A stretch of DNA of 64,000 nt, from NCBI GenBank assembly GCA_013396655.1, contig WBMV01002681.1:1054001-1118000 (forward strand). Reading direction: 5' to 3'. Source of the stretch: Campylorhamphus procurvoides. Its lineage: Eukaryota > Chordata > Aves > Passeriformes > Dendrocolaptidae. Position 1 is the first letter of the stretch, and each line of letters opens with the position of its first letter. The notes beneath the pieces were generated by a model, which saw only the letters and a list, made by a program, of their open reading frames with translations, did not search any database and was not told the origin of the DNA. Positions 26,401 to 37,440 of the stretch are shown one piece after another. Made by a program: the position numbers and the translations under genes.

Positions 26401-28749
26401 CTGCAGCCACAGAGGCTGGGTTTTGTTCCTGCTGTCTTGTGGTAGGTCTCAGAACATCTTTCCTGCCCCAGTTAAATTGTCTGCAAAGAAGTTCAGGTAA
26501 AAGATTGAGAACTTCTGTGCTTTTACACATCTGTAAAAACCTACTGAATGGTTGGACCTGGCAAGTTTCCCCACACTGTTGGCCTGAAACCAGGTCACCG
26601 CGTCTCATCCCTTCAGCAGAGCAGTCATGTTTTTCTCACTTTGTGTCCTTAGCAATTCTGTGTCACTGTCTTCAAAAATATTAGCTTAAACATGTATTAG
26701 AATATGTTTTCATCTACACAGTTCTGTTGGTTGGTGGTTAGGCTGAGAGATGGAAATTTGAAGTTTCTCAGGTTAAGAAATCAGACTCTGGTTTTTTGGC
26801 AAACACTGTAAGTGCTATAACCGGTGTTATAAGTGAGCCCTGCTCAGTTAAGGACCTGCCTTAAATTCCACCTTCGAATCTCAAAGGCATGAGAATTTTC
26901 AGACTCCAACTATGTGAAGTTCACACAACGCTGCTTTATTTTGCATTTGCCAATTCACGTGTAAATTTTCTGGATTCTGTGTGAATCTGTGCTTCTTTAA
27001 CTATTCAGAGCCTTAAAAGTCTACCATTAGTGTTTGAATCACCCTGCTGGGGTAATGTAACACCGAACTTGAGTACAAATAAATAGTTGCTTTGAACCCA
27101 GCTTTTAGGACTTCAACAGAATCTTGACTTGGTAATAAATTGTGTGCTGTTGCCTTAAGAGGCCCTGACACAGTGCTGCAAAACCATGTCTGTGTACAGC
27201 ATAACACAACCCACTCCTAATTATTTCTGCCTAAAGTAGCTGCTGCTGTTGGATTTCTTGTCTTTTATGCTGAAAACAGCAGTGACGCAGTAGTGAGTCA
27301 GGCCTTTGCTGGTGCTTAAATATCTAATGCTAGGTGCTATATAAAAACATTTAAATTTTTTTCTAAATGCTGGCATGCGTATAAACCTTGATTAGGGTAT
27401 CAGGTCTGAGGTATGCAAATGGTGCACAAAGTGTACATCTTCAATCTCCGGCACTTGCATATAGCTTTCTGTTGGCAGTGTCATCGAATGTCTGTTTATT
27501 CTGATTGCTGTTTTGTCATTCCTGGCACCCATTGCACACCTTCAAGTTTTAACAGTCCTAATGTACAAAGCCAATCCCATAGCTCATTTGTTTCACTGTT
27601 ATTAGGTTGGTAATCAACAGTTAACATATAGCACCATATTAAAACATAAAAACAAAGCATATTTTGTGGCACTTTTTCTTCCTAACTAAAAAAATCCAAA
27701 AACAACTACTAGTCTTATGCCTGAGAAAAATGTTGCATGTAGAATAATAAAAATATTTTAAGTTAACGCTGCTCTAATCCAGTGGTAAAGAAGGATTGAA
27801 ATACTTATTTGAAGTAATTATTTAATTGTCATGGGGCAATACTGAGTGTAGAGAAGGTGCAAGGTTCTTGTCCTTATTTGCTTTCTATTATTTCTTAGTT
27901 TCATAGAGATATTCCCATATATGCCATTAGGCTGGACTCCTCCTTTGCAGTTCTCTACTTCTGGCTCATTGCTGTTGTATCTTTACCTTCAGTCATAAAA
28001 TAATAACTGATTGTCTTAATTCTCCTCATTCTTTGAAGTTTTTGTTTGTTTTTCCATCACTTTGTTTTCCATCTGCTAGTTTGCTTCCTTTGCTTTGTTC
28101 ATCACTTCTAATTAAAGTATTTGTTATTTTGATCTCCGTCACAGCCTTTGTAAATTTTCTTTGCTATTCAGCTCCATTCAGAGTTCACCTCTAAAGGATT
28201 CCTGGTCTGTCAGTTCACAATTTTATCTCCTCTCAGGAACCCTTCTCAGAATGTTTCCTTCACTGACACCCTGCCGCCACTGCCCTGCCCTTCTGGTTAC
28301 AGGCACAGGTTATTTGCCTTTACCTTGAAGCCTTTAGTGGCTTATGTCTACCTTAACAAAAGGTATTTTTGTGTCTATGCCTAAAATAGTTTCACGTTGA
28401 GAGCTCTCATATGTACAATCTGTTTGATACAAAGGCAAATGCTTATTTGTATGATCTGTGTCCAATCAAGCCATGATGACATTCTGTAGCCAGTAGTTTT
28501 AGATTTTAAAGCATATATTTTGGGGGGTTTAGCATGTTTTGTATCTGATTAAAATTCCTATGGAAACATCTACAAAGCTACTTGCAAATGTTCCTTCATG
28601 TAGATACAAAAAGATGATGTTGTAGCTATTACTACAGAAATCAGAACCTGTTTTCTTTCATATTCCCCCAGATCTGTACTTAACAGTTTCTAAATTACAA
28701 GCTTTTTTTTAGGGATGAGGAGAAGGGAACTCCATGTTCTGTGGTGTCA

Positions 28750-28790
28750 GAGCATTTAGCACAATAGGAGTTCTGATCCACAACTACATC
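28750..28790 (+). repeat. Possible tail fragment of a MIR-like amniote SINE
   Basis: AGCATTTAGCACAATAGGAG followed by TTCTGATCCACAACTA resembles the tail 'gcgcctagcacaatggggtcctgatcc…' of old sauropsid SINE copies. Only about 35 bases are recognisable. Confidence 0.35.
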
Positions 28791-28945
28791 ATTTAAATGT
28801 TAGGCCAACAGAGATATATCTATGTAATTTTATGTTGGCAGATGGATTTATAGCCCACTGATGATTACATTGCATGTCCCATCTGTACATGATCTGCAGG
28901 GAACATGAACCCAGCTAGACAATTGACTCTGTCCCAGTTTTATGA

Positions 28946-29050
28946 TTTTTTTTTTGTGGTTTTGGTTGTGGGGGTTTGGGGGTTTTTTTGGTTTGGTTTG
29001 TTGGTTTGGGTTTTTTTGTTTGTTTGTGGTTTTGTTTTGGGGTTTTTTTG
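28946..29050. repeat. G/T-rich low-complexity block
   Basis: About 105 bases on the + strand are almost entirely G and T, made of GGTTT, GTTT and poly-T units, including two GGGGG runs near 28970 and 28978. It forms the left arm of an inverted repeat with the C/A-rich block at 29198-29276. Clusters of GG/GGG tracts could support weak two-tier G-quadruplexes. Confidence 0.9.
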
Positions 29051-29197
29051 CTATTCTGAAACTCATTCATTCTCTCTACTGTTGGTCAAACCAACAACTG
29101 TGACATATGGAGATTTCACTTCTTACAGCATTCTCCCCACTATTAGAAGAAACTGTAAGATCTTTGAGCCACAAAGGCCCTGTGGATGTGCTTTTTA

Positions 29198-29276
29198 AAA
29201 CCCCAAACAGCCCCCTGCCTACAAAAAAACCAACCAAACAAAAAAGAAACCAACAAAACAAGCCAAAAAAACCCAA
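29198..29276. repeat. C/A-rich low-complexity block, right arm of the inverted repeat
   Basis: AAACC, CCAACC and poly-A units dominate this block. Positions 29247-29274 are the reverse complement of 28980-29007 at 26 of 28 positions, with a 239-base non-repetitive spacer. The open frames across this region on both strands (Lys/Pro/Asn-rich or Phe/Gly/Trp-rich) are products of the base bias, not genes. Confidence 0.85.
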
Positions 29277-32200
29277 GGTGGTGTGGGTGGGTAGACAGAC
29301 CCATGCAATCCCAGATCCAGCAAACTTGGAGGCTTTTTAGAAAACTATTGGAAAGACCAAGTTCACATCCTTCCTTTGTCTCCTGCATACCCCAGGGAAG
29401 CTGGCCTTGTGAAATTTTTTTAACATTTAATTGCTTCGCATGATCCAGGATCAAAAAGAAAGATGCAAAAAAGTCTTGCAGTCTGGATTTTGATTTGAAT
29501 TTTCCAGTAAAATACCCTAACTGTGATATGGACTTGTGAGATTAGAGCTTGAAGGCTACATATGACTACCTGAGGTCACAAAGAGAGTGTCCTGGCTTAA
29601 AGTGCCTCCCTAGAGCCTACAGAGTGCCACAGTAGAGAGGGAATGGATCACATACTCCTCTTTTTTTATATCCTTTATTTATCTACTATCTATCTTCTGT
29701 GACTTCTTTGGTTTCCGTTCCTCCAGTGAGAAGCTGCATTGCTAAAGTTCATTCCATAACTTTGGTGAGGGAAGTTGCAAGAATAAAGAAGTATATGTAT
29801 TAAAAATGAAGAGAAATAACAAAATGCAGAGTTTGTCATAACTTCCAGTAAGTTACTTCAGTTTTGTTGCCCTCCCCCTGTTATTTCCCATTGGTGTTTG
29901 CCAGTTCAGGGATAAAAGAGAGAAAGTAGGATTATTAGGAGTCAGGGGAAATTAATGTGTTATTTGCAACAGAGCTGAAGTGCAGTGCATTGTATAGAAG
30001 GTAGCTTTAATTAAAACCTCTGCTTCAGAAATAAAAGAAATAGCTTGAAGTCCACGTGAAAGAAAGAAGGGGGAAAAGGTTGCATTGCCTTGCATTTTTC
30101 TGTTTTAGAGGCTGCCTACAAGCTGAAGGCACTCTCTGCCAGGCTGTGCCTAGTTTGCCATGGGGTTTGCAGCCAGGTGAAGGGACCACTGGCTGGCTAT
30201 GGCTTCCTGAACTGCCTGCCCTAATAACAGCCTGGGTTTCTGCAACTTTCTCAGTCTGCTTTATGAAGAAAGCACTATCTTAAATCTACATAGTAGTGAT
30301 GATTCCATCCCCCTCTCTAATGTGCTTTGATGGCCTGACACCTTTTAATAAAACCTAGTATTTAAGACTAGTTTAATGATTGCTTTTGGTATTTTATGCC
30401 TTCTCAGACAAATCTTTTCAGGGTGTTTTGCATCACTATATATAGGTGCAGTTCTTGGTTTTTCTGTAAGCTAATTCTTCTCCTTAGACCCTCTTACCTT
30501 CTTAACATAGGAAGTAAAATTTCAGAGAACTTACCATACAGTATTTCTTTACCATATATATGTTTTTTGGAAGGGAAATTGATATGTTTCACCTTTCACT
30601 TCTTTGCTGACCAGGTACTATGCCCAGAGAAAGTTTAGTACTACAATGATTAAATATGTTATTTCTCCCAAGATTCCCAAGGTATTTTTTTCCTCTTTGT
30701 TGCAGTCTGTTCCCTGAATGAAAGTATAGGGGAAATGTCTCTATTGCTGTCTTTGGCGACAGCAATCAGATAATTTTTTCTAGATTTTACATGAGATTAT
30801 AACCCAACCTGGAAGGTTAGCTGAAGTAAAATCAGGATAAGGAATCGTTCTGAAAAGCATTTCAGACTGTATCTAGCCATCTGGATTGAGTGTACAGCCA
30901 TCAATGTGTTTTGCAGAGGTGACAAGGAATTCCAGATTCTGCTAGCTGTACAGACAATGGTGTTCTTACTGCCTTGAGTGGTCCTTCCTTTCAGCAGCAG
31001 AATGAATTGCAAAGGCTTGCTCCCATCCCCAAGGGAATCTGCCTGTTTTAGAAGAGATCTTTAATTCAGCAAACCTGTCTTTAAGAGTCAAAACTTTTTC
31101 AACTCCATAGAGAATTATTTATCAGTTATGTCAGAAGTGCTTTAGTAAAGTGAAATGCTGTTGAATGCATGACTTGCATTTTTTCAAATAAATCGCTAGC
31201 TCTTACAAAAAGGTTTTCATCCTCTGTGTTGGAGGAATCTATTGAAATGTATAGTATTAGAGTCTTTAAGATAAATTCAAGCAATTTTTCCCTTTTTTCA
31301 TTTTTTAAAATTTTATTTACAATAATATTATTAGATTGCTTGCCTTTTACTGTAGAAAATTAACTTTTGAGACATCTCTCAAATTCCTATTGCAAAATTG
31401 CTTAGGTCTTAGTTCATGTGAGATGATGTTTTGATCTCATCTCTGCTATGTTTGTAGTATTCAGTTTATTTTGAAGAGGAACTTCTTGTTAGTGTACATA
31501 GGGTGCAAGCTTCTTTAAGTTTTGCTTGAGGAAGAGAGTCAAAAACTTGACTGAAGATTTTGAAACTTGACTTATAATTTTACAGAAAGGACATCATCAA
31601 GGCAACTGTTTTCAGTGAATAGAACAAAAAACTGTAGCCTGCAAAACCCACAAGACAAGTCTGATTTTGTCAATTAAACACCTACTTCACCACAGGCCGC
31701 TACGATTTGGGACCTAACTTGAGATGTGTGGCTTTGCTTGTTTTACTCTCTGTGAGCATTTGTTCACTCACTGCCATGCAGATAATGCATTGCATTTCAC
31801 AGCACAGCAAGTTTAATCAGGACATGTCACCATTAATTTGTACCGATATGCACTGATGGACAGGGTTTTCCAGGAGCACGACTAGCTGTTTATCAAATGA
31901 TCGTCAATTCTGAAGAAAAAAAAATAGTGCAATCCCCTTGTTGTTTTACAGCATCTGCTTTATCATCTGCTCACAGGAGCACCTTTTTTTCCCCCTTCTT
32001 CTCTGGGTTTCCCTTTGTAGCTGTCACTTGTAGACAACTTCATTTATTGCTGATTTCTAATTCCTTTAGGAGAGATGTCTAAAAGATGTGCTTGATTTAT
32101 TGAAACATGTTGTAGCACTGAAATGGTTAATGATGGGAAGACAAGACTAAATACCACAATCTGCATTTGATTTCTGATACTTTCCTGTCATTTACAAAGT

Positions 32201-32316
32201 ATCTCTTTGAGTACCATAAATAATTTACAGATCAAAGTGAATACTTCTGAGTGCTAAAAAGCTAAATTCACATTTATTTCATTTGCTAATGTTTACACAT
32301 TATAACACAAAGCATA

Positions 32317-32327
32317 CCCCCCCCCCC
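32317..32327 (+). repeat. Poly-C homopolymer, 11 bases
   Basis: Eleven consecutive C in otherwise AT-rich sequence. The length is likely variable and prone to sequencing error. Confidence 0.95.
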
Positions 32328-32930
32328 ATAGTTTAACAAAGAGCTACTAGATTAGGGCAGAGACTCCAAAAGACTCTTACAACAGTAGGTAAGGGAAGGT
32401 ATCTGTCGCTCAGTCTTGCAGTCCCTACTGTGGTAAAATTCTAACTCGAAGCACAGAGAATTTTACCTGTCAAATGACACGGAGCTTTTAGAATGCAAAA
32501 CTTTTTATCTTGCAAGTCTATGGGTTTATTGCTTTGAGGAGTTGAACAGTGGAAAACTCACTGAAAGCTAACTCTAGAGAATGATTTAAATTTATGTGGA
32601 TATATTGTGGCTTGTTTGTAATAGGTAGAACTAGAACACATGACTTGCAAAATTAAATCATAATAGCAAATACTTGAAGAAAAAGAGCCACAGAAATCAA
32701 AATGTTTATTCCTGAAACGCAATTATGCACATCAACTTTAAACAATTCTTTCTGTTCTTGTTACTCTCATATAGTCTAAGCCAAGTTAAGGGAACTTGTA
32801 GAACTTGTAGAAGCATTGACTAGTTGAACATTTCTACATTTTACCTGAAAGACAGAAGTCTTTATTTTATAATGCCTAGTTCTTTTTGAATCCAAAGACC
32901 CCAAATGTTACTGGCAAAACAAAAGCATAA

Positions 32931-33049
32931 TTAAAAAAAAAAAAAAAAGGAGAGAAAAAGAAAGCACACACATACACAAAAAATAAAAAACCCCATAATC
33001 AACCAAACAAAAAAAAAACAAAAAAAGAAAAAAAACAAAAAAAACCAAA
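32931..33049. repeat. A-rich low-complexity block
   Basis: Poly-A runs are broken by single C or G and by AACCAAAC units, with a 16-base pure A tract near 32933-32948. The composition is like the C/A-rich arm at 29.2 kb and the block at 56.45 kb. It could be an expanded retroposon tail, but no body is recognisable beside it. Confidence 0.9.
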
Positions 33050-33699
33050 ACCTAACCAGCCATTAATCTTGGGGCAAAAAGCAAAAAATGCTTGCTCTTT
33101 AAAAAAATTGAACTTAATGTCTGTATAGTAATTATCCCATCTCAAGATAACTGAAAGATCTGCTGAAGGAGATCAAATCCCACCTCTTGTTTTCAAGTCA
33201 AAAGATAAATATAAGTTCTGTTCCATATATGCAGACCAATCAAATCACTCTAATGGACATCATAATTCAGGTGAAATAAGAGATGAGCTATATCTGAAAA
33301 TTATATCCAACACTTGGAATCTTGTATAATTTTGCTACTCTGAAAAAAGATCAAATATCTGCATAATTTTTATAAAGAGAAGGAAGATGTTAATGATCTG
33401 TCTGTATTCAGTTTATTTTAACAAAATAGTCTTAGTATTGCTCACACTGATTGACGAAAAGCTTGGTCCATCAGATGTATTTATTTGGTATTATTTGTAT
33501 ACCAGCTTTCCATTCTGAGTGACTGACATTTATTTTGCCCACCAAAGTCGATATAAAGGATTGCTACATTCCCAGTTAAAATTAAACTCCAATGCTTAAC
33601 ATTGCCTAACAACTTCACACTGTAATGTAAAGGGTGAAGGAGAAAACAATGCCCAGAAGGAATTTTAGGGAAATAGATACTAACTCATCAGATCAACAT

Positions 33700-33800
33700 T
33701 TCAGCACTGGGGCCAGGCTCTTAGTTGAGGTAAATAGGAGCAGTTGCCTCAGAGTCAGTGGAGTTGATTTATTACCAGCTGAAAGACCAGCACTAGCCCG
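33700..33800. repeat. Possible relic of the ancient self-complementary amniote repeat
   Basis: CACTGGGGCCAGGCTC, then GAGGTAAATAGGAGC, then GTCAGTGGAGTTGATTTATT and ACCAGCTGAAAGACC follow the order of a sauropsid repeat core: 'cagtggggccagg… ggtgtaaatcagc …gtcagtggagct…gatttacaccagctgaggatc'. The two halves (GGTAAATAGGAGC and GTTGATTTATTACC) are imperfect reverse complements of each other. Confidence 0.35.
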
Positions 33801-36069
33801 ACAATGTCCCAGTCCCTGTGAAAGGACATGTGCTATTCTTGGTGAATACCAATGGGGTGGGCCTTTTGAACAGACCTGAGTGGACGTTTTGTATGTCTAT
33901 GTGATTTGGCAAGTGGTTTGTTTTCTAGAGCCTGAAATGATTTGCAAATTTGGAGGAAGAATACAACCAGAGGAAGGGAGGGGGAAAGAAAAAAGCCCAA
34001 ATGCTAAGATTTTTGGTAAATGAAACCATAAGGACAGGGTGCCTGTGCAACCCTTTTAACAACTGAGATGGAGCTAAGGGTGCTTCTATGGCAGCCTCAA
34101 ACCCTGCCTGCATTAAGGCGCTTGTGCCCTCATCCTCTAGTCTCAAAGAGAGCTCTCTATCATGAGGCCCCGTATACTGAAGCGGAAGATACCCTTTCCT
34201 CTCAAAACTGCACTTTAAATGTACTTTGGAGCAAGCCTAGGCTGTGTTTTTTGGGAAGGGAGTTACATAGACTGTTTTATGGGGAATAATTGCCTCATGG
34301 CAAGGACTTGGATTTCTCTCTGAATTGGTGGGGTTTCACTGAAGTTGTATTTGACAGCTGAAGAAATGATGAATTTTTGTTGCAGGCTAAGAAGGTGCTT
34401 TGTACCAAGCCTCCAACTTTAGCTCCCAGGGCCCTCCATTTCCTGCAGAATTGTAAAGGAAGAGGTGCAGGAGAGGAGCAAACCTTATCCAAAGGTGATG
34501 GTGGACACCTAGATTCAAGTGTTCAGTCTAAGTTCAAGTACCCTAGTACAGAGAGTAAGATTCTTAAGTAGTATATTTGATGTAGCTATTGATAATCTTA
34601 ATTTTTCCCAAGCTTATTTGATGCCATTGTCCTTCATAATACCTTAATTTAATAATAGAAACCTCAGTTAGTTTCTTCAGCTTTTTAAATGAGTTGTTTA
34701 TCAGCATTTCACAAAAGATTTGAAGATTATTGAATCTGGTCCTTGTTCCAGCTGACAGCATTTAGCAAAAGAATAATGTTTTATGAAATATATATATAGC
34801 TACACGTATATATGCACATTTATGAACTGAAAACTGCTACAAATATAGTACTTATAAGTTAACTGTACCTCTTATTAAGTTATTACATTTTCAATTAATA
34901 GAACTATTGGTTTGGTCTTTAAATCCAATTTTTCCTTTCTTTAAATGAATCTTTACCAAGTAGATAGTGTCTTTAGAACAAAGGATGCAAAGCATTTCTC
35001 TTAAAAATAACCAAACAACACTCTCCTCCCCACTCCAAATGACAACAAAAACAACAACAAAAAACCATGCCAAAAAAGCAAAACAAAAAAATTCCCCCCC
35101 AAAAAGGAGAGGGACAGAGTAAAATGCCAGAAGTCCTTGAACTGTATATTCAAAATCTGAAACGTAGTTAGAACTTCAGGCAGCTTTAGTGATGCTAATT
35201 GCCCCCGACCCTCCATCTCTGTTAACATTCAAATCCACTGTTTCTTCTGGATTTCATTTGGCAATTACATCCCACTCAATATGAAGGCGTGTGAGAGAAA
35301 AAAAAATCAGTCTGCTAGCATACTATATTAGACCCAATTTCTTACTCATTTCATGGCACTAAGACTTCTTTTATCTGCAGGAATGCCAACTGAGAGAGCA
35401 AATGACAGATGAAGCACTCACAACAGTTTGGCTACAGAATTAGGGATACTTTTTTCCCCATTGTGAAATGCCTTTTGGTACTGGGAAAAAAAATATCCCA
35501 AGCTAATCCAACAACAAAAACAAACAAAAAAAGAGTTTGAAAAATCAACCACATTTTCAAAGGCACCTAAATGTGTTGGCATTCAAATCTCTATTACTTG
35601 TACCATTGCATGAGAGCTCCGCTTATATTTTTTTTCTAGATACACAAATTGTTGAAAGCCACCAACTACTGACTTGTTAAAGCACGGAGTGTCCTTAATT
35701 TCTGAGAGGCTTGGGTTACTCCTGTTAACTGACAGGTTTTCCAGTTTACCAGCATGTAGGATACCATGAGGATTGTACTGCAACATAGGGAAGACATACA
35801 ATTTTTTTAAAAGGTAGTAGAACTGTACTTTGATTTTTTTTCATACCTTAAAATTTATTAATTTCATTCAAAAGGTCTCCTACTTAACATTTTTAGCACT
35901 TCTGATCTTCTCAAAAAGAAATTGCTTATTTCAAAGCTTTCATGAGAAGCTTCCATTTTCATCTTTATTAGTAATTGCATTACTAATTAGTAATTAGTTC
36001 TTGCCAATTTTTATGAAATATTGGTGTACAAAATCACAAATTAGAATCACAAATTGATTTAGGTATATA

Positions 36070-36295
36070 CTTCTCAAGATCATTGGGTCTTTGCCTCTTG
36101 CTTAAAACAGTCCTGTAGGCCTAATGTCTCTGAGGTAAGATAAGGGACTTGTCCAGTCGAGTTTTGAATATCTTCAAGGGTAGAGATTTTACTGTTTCTC
36201 TACTGCAGTATCTAACCACCTTCTTGGGGAAGATCTCTTCCTAGTATCTAACTAGAAATTCCCTTCCTGCAAATTAGGTCTATTGCCTCTTCTCT
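36070..36295 (-). mobile_element. CR1 LINE 3' end fragment
   Basis: Read on the minus strand, this gives AGAGGCAATAGACC, TTAGATACTAGGAAGAGAT, a degraded 'aggtggt…', and GAAGATATTCAAAACTCGAC then TGGACAAG. This is the standard order of the CR1 3' region ('agaggtaatggacac…ttagatattaggaaaaa…gagatattcaaaactcaactggacaag'). It ends near the 3' terminus around 36070. The copy is old and non-coding. Confidence 0.75.
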
Positions 36296-36324
36296 GCTAC
36301 ATGAATTAAACTGATCGCACTGCA

Positions 36325-37440
36325 GTTCCCTAGATCTGCTGCTCCTGAAAACAGATGTGACATCTGCCTGTCTCCAGTCCACAGAGAGCTCCCACACATG
36401 GTAGTCCACTCAGAGAATGCAGGAGGGTGTGTCTCAATGAAACTTGTTGGGTCCCTCAGCAGCCTCTAAAGATCATTCAGTCTGGTCCAATGGATTTGCA
36501 TGTCAAATTTGCTTTGAGTCTTTCACACTTATATATTAACACAAGTAATACATGTCCCAGCACTGTTTCCCTGGCTTTAGAGGCGGACCTGAAAGAAGTC
36601 TTTACAAGTTATAGCAAAGCAGGCATATTCCTCCTCGTTTTCTCGTCTTCTGTCATTAACTTCTCTGCCCCATTCAGCAAAGGGTCTACACATATCTTTC
36701 TGTTTCTTTCAAGATAGCAATAAGTTCTTACTGGGTTTTTGGGGGGTTTTGTTTGTCCTTTTTTTTTTTTGTTTGTTTCTTTTTTCCTCTTGCCTTCTGA
36801 GCTTTGGTTTTCCTAATTTTACTACTGAATGCCTAGGAAATGTTTTTACAACATTTTTGGGTAACCCAATATTGTTTTCAGTTTCTGTACAATTCCTTTC
36901 AGCGTTTGATGTCAGTGGGAGTTTCCCATTCAGCAGACTGCCTTCCTGTTCTTGACTATTTGCACACTGGAATGGACAATTTTTGTACTTTGAAGAGACT
37001 GTTGTTGAAGGTCCACCAGCTCTCTTAGGTCTTTCTGTCCTTCAAGGCAGTTGCTCATGTGATTCTGCCTGTAAGTTTGACTTGGCTGTTTGACTTGCTC
37101 ATGTTTCCCAGTCTTCTGCGAGTCTTCTGCTCAGTTCTGCCAAGGTTACCCTTGACTACTGCATTCCCAACCAGTTCTTTCTCATTTGTGAGTAGTGGCT
37201 ATGCCAAGAAGGCACACCCTTCCTGCATCTTCACTGCCCATGTAAAAAAAATTCCCTGATGTGTTCCAAAAATATTGTGAATTCTTATGTTCTGAGATGT
37301 CCTGATTCCAGTAGACACCAGTATGGTTCAAGTTCTCCTTGACAAACAGGGCCTGCAGTTACAAGCCTTTATCAAGGCTTTTCAAGAAGGCTTTGTCCAT
37401 TTTTATATCAAATGGTCTGTCATCCATCTATTTTAGCCTT
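36325..37440 (-). mobile_element. CR1 LINE ORF2 relic (endonuclease side), antisense
   Basis: On the + strand the text follows the reverse complement of avian CR1 ORF2. GATGTGACATCTGCCTGTC with TCCAGTC is near 36353; GGTCCAATGGATTTGCATGT near 36484; TTCAGCAAAGGGTCTACACAT near 36674; AGGTTACCCTTGACTACTGC near 37143; and AGGGCCTGCAGTTACAAGCC near 37349, then CAAGAAGGCTTTGTCCA. These are landmarks of the endonuclease domain and the linker before the reverse transcriptase. Most of the reverse transcriptase core expected between this block and the 3' end at 36295 is absent. A T/G-rich low-complexity insertion lies at about 36735-36790. The reading frame is destroyed. Confidence 0.65.

Larger units (their letters stand above)
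20210..28945. other. Intergenic, no gene seen
   Basis: This is AT-rich unique-looking sequence downstream of DGKB. Small features only: a (GT)n run near 22560, an AT run near 23740, an 11-bp inverted repeat at 25580-25616, and possible ancient repeat relics near 26361 and 28750. No open frame has recognisable protein family content. Confidence 0.7.
29277..36069. other. Intergenic, no gene seen
   Basis: AT-rich sequence with no recognisable gene. It contains an 11-base poly-C run (32317-32327), an A-rich block (32931-33049), A/C-rich stretches at 35041-35105 and 35508-35532, an AT run with TATATA units near 34788-34815, and a possible old repeat relic at 33700-33800. Confidence 0.7.

Noticed and set aside
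28905..29454. Overlapping open frames of 66-103 codons on both strands around the GT/CA blocks
   Set aside because: They are produced by low-complexity bases lacking stop codons, giving Phe/Gly/Trp/Val-rich or Lys/Pro/Gln/Asn-rich strings.
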